Positions 1 through 6,254 of a stretch of DNA of 7,319 nt are shown piece after piece. Location of the stretch: assembly GCA_015654965.1 (NCBI GenBank), contig JAATGD010000373.1, positions 1 to 7,319 on the forward strand. Direction: 5' to 3'. Positions within the stretch are counted from its first letter, which is position 1. Every line of letters begins with the position of its first letter. The stretch comes from Hyphomicrobiales bacterium (GTDB lineage: Bacteria > Pseudomonadota > Alphaproteobacteria > Rhizobiales > Rhizobiaceae). The translations under genes were made by a program, and so were the position numbers. A model generated the notes under the pieces. The model searched no databases and was not told the origin of the DNA. It was given only the letters and a program-made list of their open reading frames with translations.

Positions 1-726
1 CATCATTACGCCCCAGAGGAGCGCGGCCTCGATACCGAGGAACCAGAAGGCCGTACCACCGATCAGTCCCTGAATGATGGCGATGATGATATTGCCCTTG
101 ACGGTGGCGCGAATGACGGCGGTGAATTTATCCAGAAACTGCCGTGTGTAACCGTCGCTCAGCGGAATAGCCTGCCGGATACCGCGCCCAAGATCGGCCC
201 CGTCGCGAAACAGGAAAAACAGCAGATAGAGCATGATGCCGAAACCGATGAGAAACTGCACCGTGTTCTGCCCGAAACTGACCAGTCGCCCCGCAAAAAG
301 CTGGCTGCCCTGCAAGATGCCCGACGAAATGCGCGAACGCCATTCCGCGAAATCACCCAGTTCAAAGCGTTTCAGCCAGTCTTCCAATGTGTCGGGCAAA
401 ACGGCAATGATACTGTTGAGATAGGCGTTGAGGTCGAATTGCCGTGTGCTCAGCCGCTGGTAAAGGGCATTGCCTTCCTGCACGAGCGAGCTGAAAATAA
501 TCAGCACCGGAATGATGACAAGGCAGATGCACATCAGCACCGAAAGGATTGCAGCCAGATTGCGCCGCCCACTGAAAATCCGCACCAGATATTGCTGCAC
601 TGGATAAAAAATAACGGCAAGGATGACGGCCCATAAAACGGCTGTGTAATAGGGTATGAGCAGCCATGCGAAGGCGATCGTGACAAGCGCCAGAAGAATA
701 TAAAAACTTACGCGTTGGACGGACAT
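1..726 (-). CDS. AI-2E family transporter, N-terminal part (cut by left edge)
   Basis: A minus-strand frame opens with ATG at 726 and stays open for 242 codons to base 1, so the C-terminus (roughly a third of a usual ~350-residue protein) is missing. The protein starts MSVQRVSFYILL. Hydrophobic segments lie near residues 7-25, 28-47 and 57-80. A more polar stretch (about 81-140) follows, then segments at about 148-173 and 203-242. The part FLFRDGADLG (about 171-180) and the later run around GNIIIAIIQGLIGG (201-214), followed by FWFLGIEAALLWG, match the conserved core of the AI-2E (formerly UPF0118/PerM) family. These are inner-membrane proteins; some export AI-2 and others act as Na+/H+ antiporters or are uncharacterised, so the substrate is unknown. 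AGGTGAG lies a few bases upstream of the ATG and supports this start over a GTG at 736 in another frame. The gap to the upstream tauE-like gene is 56 bp with no clear terminator, so co-transcription is possible. Confidence 0.88.
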   Translation of the reverse strand, partial: MSVQRVSFYILLALVTIAFAWLLIPYYTAVLWAVILAVIFYPVQQYLVRIFSGRRNLAAILSVLMCICLVIIPVLIIFSSLVQEGNALYQRLSTRQFDLNAYLNSIIAVLPDTLEDWLKRFELGDFAEWRSRISSGILQGSQLFAGRLVSFGQNTVQFLIGFGIMLYLLFFLFRDGADLGRGIRQAIPLSDGYTRQFLDKFTAVIRATVKGNIIIAIIQGLIGGTAFWFLGIEAALLWGVMM

Positions 727-782
727 AGACACTCACCTGACATTGTCACAGGCGACGACCCTGCCCAAAAATGGCTTTTTAT

Positions 783-1532
783 TCAATAGGCAATCTGCCG
801 AAACACCATTTTGCAGCCCAACGCAAACAGGCCAATCAGAAACCATCGCCGGAACCGTTGTGGGCTGATTTTCTGTCGCAACACCTGCCCCAGTCCCATA
901 CCCGCAAGAGCGGGAAGGATCGCGAGAAACGATATCGCAAAAATATCCCCGCCAAAGGCCTGTCGTGAGGACAGGGCTGCGGCGAGTGCCACGGTCGAGA
1001 CTGTAAACGACAGGCCCAATGCCTGCACCAGATCGTCTTTCTGCAACCCCAGCGCCTGCAAATAGGGAACGGCGGGAATGACGAAGACGCCGGTCGCGCC
1101 CGTGACAAGCCCGGTCACAAGCCCCACCAGTGGCGACAGCCAGACTTCGTGTCTTTGGGCAATATCCAATTGCCGCGCAAAAAGGCTGTAAGTCGCATAA
1201 AACATCAGGCAAAGTCCGAGCAGCATCGTGGTCAGGCTGCTTTTCCCATGCACAAGCACCGATGCGCCTGCCAAGGTGCCGATGACGATCATCAGCATCA
1301 TTGACCTGAGACGCCTGATAAGTGTGCGAAAATCCGGCCCTGCCAGCAATTGCCATACATTGGTGACGAAAGACGGCACAATCAACAGGCTTGCTGCCGT
1401 CATCGGTGAAATGAGCGCGCCCAATATCCCCATGGCGACCGTCGGCAAACCCATGCCGGTCAGGCCCTTGACGAAGCCGGCCCCCAGAAAGGTGAAGGCG
1501 ATCATGATAAGAAGTGCGACTGAAAAATCCAT
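783..1532 (-). CDS. TauE/SafE family membrane permease (sulfite exporter-like)
   Basis: This 249-residue polytopic inner-membrane protein is full length for the family. It shows the two-half internal repeat typical of TauE/SafE (DUF81) proteins: GFVKGLTGMGLPTVAMG at residues 19-35, and GLVTGLVTGATGVFVIP at 137-153 followed by PYLQALGL. Each motif opens one bundle of about four helices, and a basic linker (RTLIRRLRS, 69-77) lies after the second or third helix. Family members are proposed to export small sulfur- or carbon-containing anions such as sulfite or sulfoacetate; the substrate cannot be read from sequence. The ATG at 1532 gives a natural N-terminus (MDFSVALLIMIAF). Its ribosome site is weak (AGCGGGTG just upstream), and a GTG four bases further up is in the wrong frame. 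The gene is divergent from a LysR-type regulator across 91 bp, a common arrangement in which the regulator controls the permease. That control is inferred here. Confidence 0.9.
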   Translation of the reverse strand: MDFSVALLIMIAFTFLGAGFVKGLTGMGLPTVAMGILGALISPMTAASLLIVPSFVTNVWQLLAGPDFRTLIRRLRSMMLMIVIGTLAGASVLVHGKSSLTTMLLGLCLMFYATYSLFARQLDIAQRHEVWLSPLVGLVTGLVTGATGVFVIPAVPYLQALGLQKDDLVQALGLSFTVSTVALAAALSSRQAFGGDIFAISFLAILPALAGMGLGQVLRQKISPQRFRRWFLIGLFALGCKMVFRQIAY

Positions 1533-1586
1533 GCACCCGCTATAACCGAATATCCGCTTTCTAAAATGCGGGAATTCCGTATTCTA

Positions 1587-1605
1587 CCTTCGTCAAAACC
1601 GAAGG
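1587..1605. promoter_or_regulatory. Candidate LysR operator dyad between tauE-like gene and lysR-type gene
   Basis: A perfect 6 bp inverted repeat, CCTTCG-N7-CGAAGG, lies in the divergent intergenic region and ends 18 bp before the regulator's ATG. It contains the T-N11-A spacing (T1590, A1602) usual for LysR-type binding boxes. A GAAT-N5-ATTC dyad (1572-1584) lies next to it. I see no convincing -35/-10 pair for either gene; TAAAAT at 1562-1567 could be a -10 for the plus-strand gene. The position would suit autoregulation, but a dyad this short can occur by chance. Confidence 0.35.
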
Positions 1606-1623
1606 CAGAAATGAGAAGGCACC

Positions 1624-2511
1624 ATGCGCTACGATCTGACCGACCTGCGGCTGTTTCTCTGTGTGGCGGACGCTGGCAGTATCACCCATGGCGCCGCCGA
1701 TATGGGCCTGTCGCTGCCTGCCGCAAGCGAGCGGCTGCGCGATATGGAACTGATCGGCCAGGTAAAACTTCTTGAGCGTGGACGACGCGGGATCACGCTG
1801 ACCGATGCAGGTATGGCGCTCGTCCATCATGCCCGCATCGTGTTGCGGCAAATGTCGAACATGCACGAGGACCTCACCAGCCACGCGCGCGGCATGCGCC
1901 TTTCGGTGCGGCTTCTCGCCAATACCGCGGCGATGACCGAACACCTGCCCGCCCCTCTGGCCCGCTGGATGGCCCAAAACCCGCAAATCTATATCGACCT
2001 CAAGGAACGGTCAAGCAGTGAAATCGCCCGCGCCATTGCGGGCGGCTTTGCCGATATCGGTATACTGTCGGATGCGGTCGAAACCGACAACCTCCAGCTC
2101 CTGCCCTTCACCATTGACCGGCTGGTCGTGATCGTGCCCACGGACCACGCGCTTTGCCAGAAGAAAACCCTCAGCCTTGCCGATGTTCTGCATGAGCCTT
2201 TCGTGGGCTTGGGCGCGGGTGCACTCGCCGATCATATCGAAGCCCACGCCAATCGCCTTGGCGCGAAACTCAAAATGCGCACGCGGCTGCGCACATTCGA
2301 GGGGCTTGGGGCCATGGTTTGTGCAGGAGTCGGGCTTGCCATCATCCCCGAGACGGCAGCCCGCCGTCTCAAGCGGACGACAAAAGTCGCATCTGTCCCG
2401 CTTATGGACAAATGGGCGACACGGCAATTGTCGCTTTGCATCCGCGCAATCGACACGCTTCCGGTGGCAGCCCGCGATCTGGCGCAGCATCTTGCCGCGC
2501 AAACGCCCTGA
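1624..2511 (+). CDS. LysR-type transcriptional regulator
   Basis: This 295-residue protein has standard LysR length and layout. The N-terminal winged helix-turn-helix spans residues 5-63: DLRLFLCVADAGSITHGAA, then the recognition helix region LPAASERLRDME (31-42), then LLERGRRGITLTDAG (49-63). A linker helix follows to about residue 90. The effector-binding domain covers about 91-290, with GFADIGILSD (141-150), LVVIVPTDHAL (167-177) and GVGLAIIPE (235-243), the usual two-lobed periplasmic-binding-like fold. GAGAAGG ends four bases before the ATG, supporting the start. The inducer is not predictable. The divergent TauE/SafE permease is the likeliest target; the convergent sit operon is less likely because its promoter lies more than 3.5 kb away. 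The stop codon abuts the sitD stop with no intergenic space. Confidence 0.93.
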   Translation: MRYDLTDLRLFLCVADAGSITHGAADMGLSLPAASERLRDMELIGQVKLLERGRRGITLTDAGMALVHHARIVLRQMSNMHEDLTSHARGMRLSVRLLANTAAMTEHLPAPLARWMAQNPQIYIDLKERSSSEIARAIAGGFADIGILSDAVETDNLQLLPFTIDRLVVIVPTDHALCQKKTLSLADVLHEPFVGLGAGALADHIEAHANRLGAKLKMRTRLRTFEGLGAMVCAGVGLAIIPETAARRLKRTTKVASVPLMDKWATRQLSLCIRAIDTLPVAARDLAQHLAAQTP

Positions 2512-2518
2512 TCAGGGC
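2505..2518. repeat. Perfect 14 bp palindrome holding two convergent stop codons
   Basis: GCCCTGATCAGGGC is its own reverse complement. The plus-strand TGA of the LysR gene (2509-2511) and the minus-strand TGA of sitD (2512-2514) meet exactly at its centre. There is no room for a separate terminator between the genes, and no U-run follows on either strand. It could form only a small stem in RNA, so a terminator role is doubtful. Confidence 0.6.
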
Positions 2519-3357
2519 ATTTGCGATGCTTCAATCCGCGCTGCCCTCCGCGTTGCATGGATGAATGCCGCCACGAAAGCAGCCGAAAGCAGAAGCACGA
2601 TGGTCGGTGCCGGTGCGCTGTCGATGAAGAACGACACATAGACGCCCACGAAAGACGCAACCGCCGCAATGCTTGCCGCCAGCAACAGCATGGTGGAGAA
2701 TTTGCGGGTCAGGAGAAAGGCGATGGCTCCGGGTGCAATCAGCATGGAAATGGCCAGAATGATCCCCAGCGCCTGAAGCGCGCCAACAATGGTCAGCGAA
2801 ATCAGGCTTAGCAGGCCATAATGGAGCCAATGGACCCGAAGGCCTACCGCACGCGCCTGCGCGGGATCGAAAGCATGCAGAAGAAAATCCTTCCATTTGA
2901 CGATGATGATACCGGCGGTTAGCAGTGCGATCAGACCAGCCTGTGCGATATCGCTATAAGCCACCCCCAGCATATCGCCGAACAGGATATGATCGAGATG
3001 CACTTCGGGCCTGATCTTGATATAAAGCACCAGCCCCAGCCCGAACATGCCGGAAAAGACCACGCCCATCACCGTATCCTGCTTGATGCGGCTGTTATCC
3101 TTGAGGAACCCGCTCGCGACGGCACAGAACATGCCAGCGAGGAAAGCGCCGATGGCATAGGGAAAGCCCACCGCATAGGCAATGACGACGCCGGGAAAAA
3201 CCGCATGACTGATGGCGTCGCCCATCAGCGACCAGCCTTTCAGCACCAGAAAGCACGACAGAAGCGCCATCGGAATGGCGACGATGACCGAAATCAGGAG
3301 CGCATTGATCATGAAGTCGAATTCAAACGGCGCAAGCAATGTGTTCAAAATATTCAT
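2512..3357 (-). CDS. sitD: Manganese/iron ABC transporter permease SitD
   Basis: A 281-residue inner-membrane permease of the ABC-3 (ZnuB/SitC/SitD) family. Strongly hydrophobic segments run through residues 16-39, 52-84, 95-115, 135-156, 180-217, 222-246 and 250-268. The family signature LKGWSLMGDAISHAVFPGV (39-57) is followed by AYAVGFPYAIGAF. A cytoplasmic loop KWKDFLLHAFDPAQARAVGL (154-173) is the probable contact with the ATPase. It shares these motifs with SitC, so the two form a paralogous pair that should make a heterodimeric channel for the metal ion. The ATG at 3357 overlaps the sitC stop as ATGA, implying translational coupling. It is the last gene of the operon and ends head-on against the LysR gene. 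The Mn versus Fe assignment comes from SitA, not from this protein. Confidence 0.92.
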   Translation of the reverse strand: MNILNTLLAPFEFDFMINALLISVIVAIPMALLSCFLVLKGWSLMGDAISHAVFPGVVIAYAVGFPYAIGAFLAGMFCAVASGFLKDNSRIKQDTVMGVVFSGMFGLGLVLYIKIRPEVHLDHILFGDMLGVAYSDIAQAGLIALLTAGIIIVKWKDFLLHAFDPAQARAVGLRVHWLHYGLLSLISLTIVGALQALGIILAISMLIAPGAIAFLLTRKFSTMLLLAASIAAVASFVGVYVSFFIDSAPAPTIVLLLSAAFVAAFIHATRRAARIEASQMP

Positions 3358-4226
3358 GACTGCACCTCCTGCGTCCGGGCCGCGCGTCTGCGTGCCGCCA
3401 GCATGCCGTGCTTGGGCGCAAAGAAGAAGGCAATCAGGAATATCGCCGTCTGGAGCACCACGATGATGCCACCCGTCGCGCCATCAAGGAAATAGCTCGC
3501 ATAAGCGCCAATGAAGCTGGTCATGGCCCCGATGATGACGGCAATCACCAGAAGGCGCGGAAAGCGGTCGGTCAGAAGATAGGCGGTTGCCCCCGGTGTC
3601 ACCACCATGCAGATGACCAGAAAGGCGCCAACCGTCTGAAGTGCTGCAACGGTTGAAGCCGACAACAGCGTGAAGAACATGATCTTGAGCGCGGTCGGGT
3701 TGAGGCCGATGGAACGTGCATGGCTTTCATCGAAGAAAGTCACCATCAGGTCCTTCCATTTGACCAGAAGGATTGCCAGCGACACGAAACCGATGATCGC
3801 AAGCTGCCACTTGTCGCCGGGGGTTATCGCCAGAATATTGCCAAGCACGATGGTCTGGATATTCACTGAAGTGGGCGAGATCGACACCATGAAAAGGCCC
3901 AGACCGAAGAAGGCCGAAAATATCAGGCCGATAATGGCGTCTTCTTTCAGCTTCGTGCGCTGGTTCAAAAACAGCATGGCGGCAGCCGCCAGACCACCGG
4001 AGAAAAAGGCACCGATGGCGAATGGCAGGCCAAGCATATAGGCCCCGGCCACGCCCGGAACGATGGAATGCGAAAGCGCGTCGCCAATCAGCGACCAGCC
4101 CTTGAGCATCAGATAGCACGAAAGAAACGCACATACACCGCCCACCAGTGCCGAGACCCACATGGCATCGAGCATATAATTATAGGTAAATGGCTCCAGC
4201 AGCATTTGTGGAATAAAATCCATCAT
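3354..4226 (-). CDS. sitC: Manganese/iron ABC transporter permease SitC
   Basis: A 290-residue ABC-3 family inner-membrane permease. The signature LKGWSLIGDALSHSIVPGV (41-59) is followed by AYMLGLPFAIGAFFSGG. Further hydrophobic segments lie at about 97-116, 141-157, 182-218, 223-246 and 252-271. The loop FDESHARSIGLNP (165-177) is the probable ATPase-contact region. The C-terminal tail (272-290) is basic, with RRRAAR, and probably cytoplasmic. The start ATG at 4226 overlaps the sitB stop as ATGA. A second ATG follows immediately at 4223, so initiation may be at either and would change the protein by one residue. The sequence parallels SitD throughout, consistent with an old duplication and a SitC-SitD heterodimer. 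Confidence 0.92.
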   Translation of the reverse strand: MMDFIPQMLLEPFTYNYMLDAMWVSALVGGVCAFLSCYLMLKGWSLIGDALSHSIVPGVAGAYMLGLPFAIGAFFSGGLAAAAMLFLNQRTKLKEDAIIGLIFSAFFGLGLFMVSISPTSVNIQTIVLGNILAITPGDKWQLAIIGFVSLAILLVKWKDLMVTFFDESHARSIGLNPTALKIMFFTLLSASTVAALQTVGAFLVICMVVTPGATAYLLTDRFPRLLVIAVIIGAMTSFIGAYASYFLDGATGGIIVVLQTAIFLIAFFFAPKHGMLAARRRAARTQEVQS

Positions 4227-5119
4227 CCCTGCCCCTCTTCCCCGCCGCCCTGCCTTGCGGTTGCCTTGCCACCCTGCATGATCAGCGGCCGTTCGTCATC
4301 GGTGATGACGCCAATGGAGCGCGGTGTGTCGTGATGCACGTCGTTCAGCACAAAATGGCGCAAAACACCGCCAAATGTTTTTTCCAGATTTTCCTGCGTA
4401 AATGTCTCGACCGTCAGACCGTAAGCGAGAACCGTGCCCTTGATCAGAATGGTACGGTCGCAAAACTCCGGCACCGAGCCGAGATTATGGGTGGAAACCA
4501 GCATCACGCGGCCTTCATCGCGCAATTCGCGCAAAAGCGTGATGATCTGCTCTTCGGTTTTCACATCGACGCCGGTAAAAGGTTCGTCAAGCAGAATGAC
4601 GCGGCCATCCTGCGCCAGCGCGCGCGCAAGAAACACTCGTTTCTTCTGCCCGCCCGACAATTCCCCGATCTGCCGCTTGCGAAACGCGCTCATATTCACG
4701 CGTTCCAGCGCCGTCGACACGGCTTCATGATCTGCAGCCTTGGGGATACGCATCATGCCCATATGGCCATAACGTCCCATCATCACCACATCCTCGACCA
4801 GCACCGGAAAATTCCAGTCCACTTCCTCGGCTTGCGGCACATAGGCGACAAGATTGTTGCGCAAGGCATCCTTGACGGGCATGCCAAGAACCCGGATCGT
4901 GCCCTTTGCCAGCCGGACAAAACCCATGATCGCCTTGAAAAGCGTGGATTTTCCAGAACCGTTTACGCCCACGAGAGCCGTTATGGTTCCGGTCGGTATT
5001 TCAAAACTTGCATCACGAAGCGCCGTATGCCCGTTCCTGTAGGTGACGGTGGCACCATCCACCAGAATTCCGTCGCCCTTGGAACCGGTGAGTTCGCGAC
5101 GGTCGGGTTGAGCATTCAT
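4223..5119 (-). CDS. sitB: Manganese/iron ABC transporter ATP-binding protein SitB
   Basis: A 298-residue ABC ATPase with every core motif intact: Walker A GVNGSGKST (51-59), Q-loop VPQ (94-96), signature LSGGQ (154-158), Walker B VILLDEP (174-180), D-loop GVD (183-185) and the switch histidine H211 in STHN. It should hydrolyse ATP on the cytoplasmic face to drive metal import through SitC/SitD. After the ATPase core there is a tail of about 45 residues (roughly 252-298) containing RHFVLNDVHHD (254-264) and a Gly/Glu-rich end. The ATG at 5119 is preferred because AAGGGGA lies just upstream. A TTG further up (5164) would put the start inside the sitA-sitB hairpin. The gene follows sitA after 76 bp and overlaps sitC by four bases. 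Confidence 0.94.
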   Translation of the reverse strand: MNAQPDRRELTGSKGDGILVDGATVTYRNGHTALRDASFEIPTGTITALVGVNGSGKSTLFKAIMGFVRLAKGTIRVLGMPVKDALRNNLVAYVPQAEEVDWNFPVLVEDVVMMGRYGHMGMMRIPKAADHEAVSTALERVNMSAFRKRQIGELSGGQKKRVFLARALAQDGRVILLDEPFTGVDVKTEEQIITLLRELRDEGRVMLVSTHNLGSVPEFCDRTILIKGTVLAYGLTVETFTQENLEKTFGGVLRHFVLNDVHHDTPRSIGVITDDERPLIMQGGKATARQGGGEEGQG

Positions 5120-5147
5120 CCGATATCCCCTTGGTTTCTTCAAACGC

Positions 5148-5178
5148 ACAGGTCGCCCGTTCAAGACGGGCGACCTGT
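5148..5178 (-). promoter_or_regulatory. Intercistronic hairpin between sitA and sitB
   Basis: A perfect inverted repeat with 13 bp arms (ACAGGTCGCCCGT and its complement) encloses a 5-base loop. It lies 17 bases past the sitA stop and 28 bases before the sitB start. The GC-rich stem should be very stable in the operon transcript. Only a short U-rich piece (GCGTTTG) follows, so it is not a textbook intrinsic terminator. More likely roles are partial attenuation or protection of the sitA 3' end from exonucleases, which would give more binding protein than ATPase or permease. The structure is seen directly; the function is inferred. Confidence 0.7.
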
Positions 5179-5195
5179 CTTCCTGTTGTCGCCCA

Positions 5196-6107
5196 TTACG
5201 AACCCGTCAGACCCTTGACGATGGTGTCGGAAGTGACGCGCAAAAGATCAATATAGGTCGGTACCGGACCGTCGGTATCGGTCAGCGAATCCACATAGAG
5301 CACACCGCCATATTTGGCACCCGTTTCACGCGCCACCTGCTCGGCGGGAGCAGCTGAAATCGTGCTTTCCGAGAAGACAACCGTAATGCCATGTTCACGC
5401 ACCGCATCGATCACCTTGCGCACCTGTTGCGGTGTGCCCTGCTGATCGGCATTGATCGGCCAGAGGTAAAGTTCCTTGAGGCCGAAATCGCGCGCGAGAT
5501 AGGAAAACGCGCCCTCGCTCGACACCAGCCAGCGCTTGTCTTCGGGAACGCTCGTCAGCTTCTCCTTGAGCGGATCAATCGCCGCCTTGATCTTGTCCTT
5601 ATAGTTTTCGGCATTGGCCTTGTAGGTTTCCGCATTGGCCGGATCATATTTGACGAAAGCATCGCGGATATTGTCGACATAGATCAATGCAGCCGTCGGC
5701 GACATCCATGCATGCGGATTGGGCTTCCCTTCATAAGGGCCTTCGGTGATGCCCATCGGCACAACGCCATCCGAGACGGTGACGCTCGGCACATCCTTCA
5801 GGTTCTGGAAGAATTTCTCAAACCACAGTTCGAGGTTAAGCCCGTTCCACAGGATAAGCTGCGCGCCCTGCGCCCGCTTGATATCGCCCGGCGTCGGCTG
5901 ATAATTATGGATTTCAGCGCCCGGCTTGGTGATCGATTCAACGACCGCCGCATCGCCTGCAACATTGCGCGCAATATCGGCAATGACGGTAAAGGTCGTG
6001 ACCGCCTTGAACTTCTCCTGCGCGCTGGCCGGGATGATGGTGAGCATGGCCGACAAGCCCGCCCCTATCATTCCGGTCAAGACCAGTCGTCTCATTCTGT
6101 CGAGCAT
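5196..6107 (-). CDS. sitA: Periplasmic manganese/iron-binding protein SitA
   Basis: A 303-residue cluster A-I (metal-binding) solute-binding protein. Residues 1-30 form a Sec signal peptide: basic MLDRMRR, a hydrophobic core, and a likely cut after ASA. There is no lipobox cysteine, so the mature protein should be free in the periplasm. The expected metal ligands are present by motif: H67 (EIHNYQPTP), H132 (NPHAWMSP), E198 (SSEGAFSYLA) and D273 (YVDSL). The stretch LYLWPINADQQGTPQQVRKV (213-232) and GGVLYVDSL are near-signature for SitA/YfeA-type Mn/Fe proteins. The His-rich loop usual in zinc-binding ZnuA is absent, which favours Mn2+ (possibly Fe2+) over Zn2+. The ATG at 6107 has an ideal AGGAGG (6120-6115) seven bases upstream; M5 has none. 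It is the first gene of the sit operon and is preceded by paired operator-like dyads. Confidence 0.94.
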   Translation of the reverse strand: MLDRMRRLVLTGMIGAGLSAMLTIIPASAQEKFKAVTTFTVIADIARNVAGDAAVVESITKPGAEIHNYQPTPGDIKRAQGAQLILWNGLNLELWFEKFFQNLKDVPSVTVSDGVVPMGITEGPYEGKPNPHAWMSPTAALIYVDNIRDAFVKYDPANAETYKANAENYKDKIKAAIDPLKEKLTSVPEDKRWLVSSEGAFSYLARDFGLKELYLWPINADQQGTPQQVRKVIDAVREHGITVVFSESTISAAPAEQVARETGAKYGGVLYVDSLTDTDGPVPTYIDLLRVTSDTIVKGLTGS

Positions 6108-6134
6108 ATATCTGCCTCCTGTTGCATCGTACCT

Positions 6135-6162
6135 ATCATATTTAACCCCCTCTTGCAGTTAA
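6135..6162 (-). promoter_or_regulatory. Candidate proximal promoter of sitABCD
   Basis: On the minus strand, TTAACT (6162-6157) and TATGAT (6140-6135) are separated by 16 bases and match the housekeeping consensus at 4 of 6 and 5 of 6 positions. Transcription would begin near 6128, leaving a leader of about 20 bases that includes the AGGAGG ribosome site. The -35 region falls inside the downstream TGCAGTT dyad. Confidence 0.45.
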
Positions 6163-6174
6163 GAAGTATTTGCA
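6154..6174. promoter_or_regulatory. Candidate Fur/Mur-family operator, promoter-proximal box
   Basis: TGCAGTT-N7-ATTTGCA, a 21 bp imperfect dyad with 5 of 7 arm positions complementary. It has the same architecture as the perfect box at 6203-6223, 49 bp away measured start to start. It overlaps the -35 region of the proximal promoter, as expected for a repressor site. Mn-responsive Mur of rhizobia is reported to bind two related sites upstream of sitABCD; assignment to Mur is by analogy and from memory. Confidence 0.45.
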
Positions 6175-6195
6175 AAAGGAATCTCTTAAGGCTCC

Positions 6196-6224
6196 TATAT
6201 CATGCAATTGCAAATGAATTGCAA
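6196..6224 (-). promoter_or_regulatory. Candidate distal promoter of sitABCD
   Basis: On the minus strand, TTGCAA (6224-6219) and GATATA (6201-6196) are 17 bases apart, with a TATAGG reading two bases further on. The match is moderate. Transcription would start near 6190, giving a leader of about 80 bases. The perfect TGCAATT dyad fills the space between the two hexamers, so a bound repressor would block it. Confidence 0.3.
6203..6223. promoter_or_regulatory. Candidate Fur/Mur-family operator, perfect dyad
   Basis: TGCAATT-N7-AATTGCA is a perfect 7 bp inverted repeat of 21 bp in total. Within it, TGCAATTGCA (6203-6212) is itself palindromic, and two TTGCAA hexamers begin 11 bp apart (6208 and 6219), about one helical turn. 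This size and base content fit a Fur-superfamily operator of the alphaproteobacterial Mur type, controlling sitABCD in response to manganese. The regulator gene is not in this window. An Irr or MntR site is less likely from the motif. Confidence 0.6.
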
Positions 6225-6254
6225 TAAGGAACGGGCAAAATAATCAGGACATTT

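Noticed and set aside
362..736. GTG-started frame overlapping the AI-2E gene start
   Set aside because: It is out of frame with the 242-codon AI-2E reading frame, which carries clear membrane segments and family motifs. The alternative translation has none.
733..1536. 267-codon minus-strand frame overlapping the TauE-like gene
   Set aside because: It is shifted by one frame relative to a 249-residue protein with the TauE/SafE double repeat, and its product is a low-hydrophobicity Arg/His-rich shadow.
2505..2518. Bidirectional intrinsic terminator at the lysR/sitD junction
   Set aside because: The palindrome has no room for a loop if fully paired, giving at best about five base pairs, and no T-run follows on either strand.
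5120..5164. Upstream TTG start for sitB at 5164
   Set aside because: It would place translation initiation inside the loop and stem of the sitA-sitB hairpin and add a non-conserved basic leader. The ATG at 5119 has a better ribosome site and a normal N-terminus.
4331..5218. Long open frame of 295 codons on the plus strand, opposite sitB
   Set aside because: It lies antisense to a gene with a full set of ABC ATPase motifs, its translation shows no recognisable domain and is rich in His, Arg and Gln, as expected from the reverse of a GC-biased coding strand.
5196..6107. Zinc-specific ZnuA instead of SitA
   Set aside because: The His-rich loop typical of ZnuA is missing and the YLWPINADQQGTPQQVRK segment matches SitA/YfeA-type proteins. 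Zinc transport cannot be excluded without binding data.
5391..6227. Open frame of 278 codons on the plus strand, opposite sitA
   Set aside because: It is antisense to a clear binding protein with signal peptide and all metal ligands. It also runs through the operator region, which a real gene would be unlikely to share.
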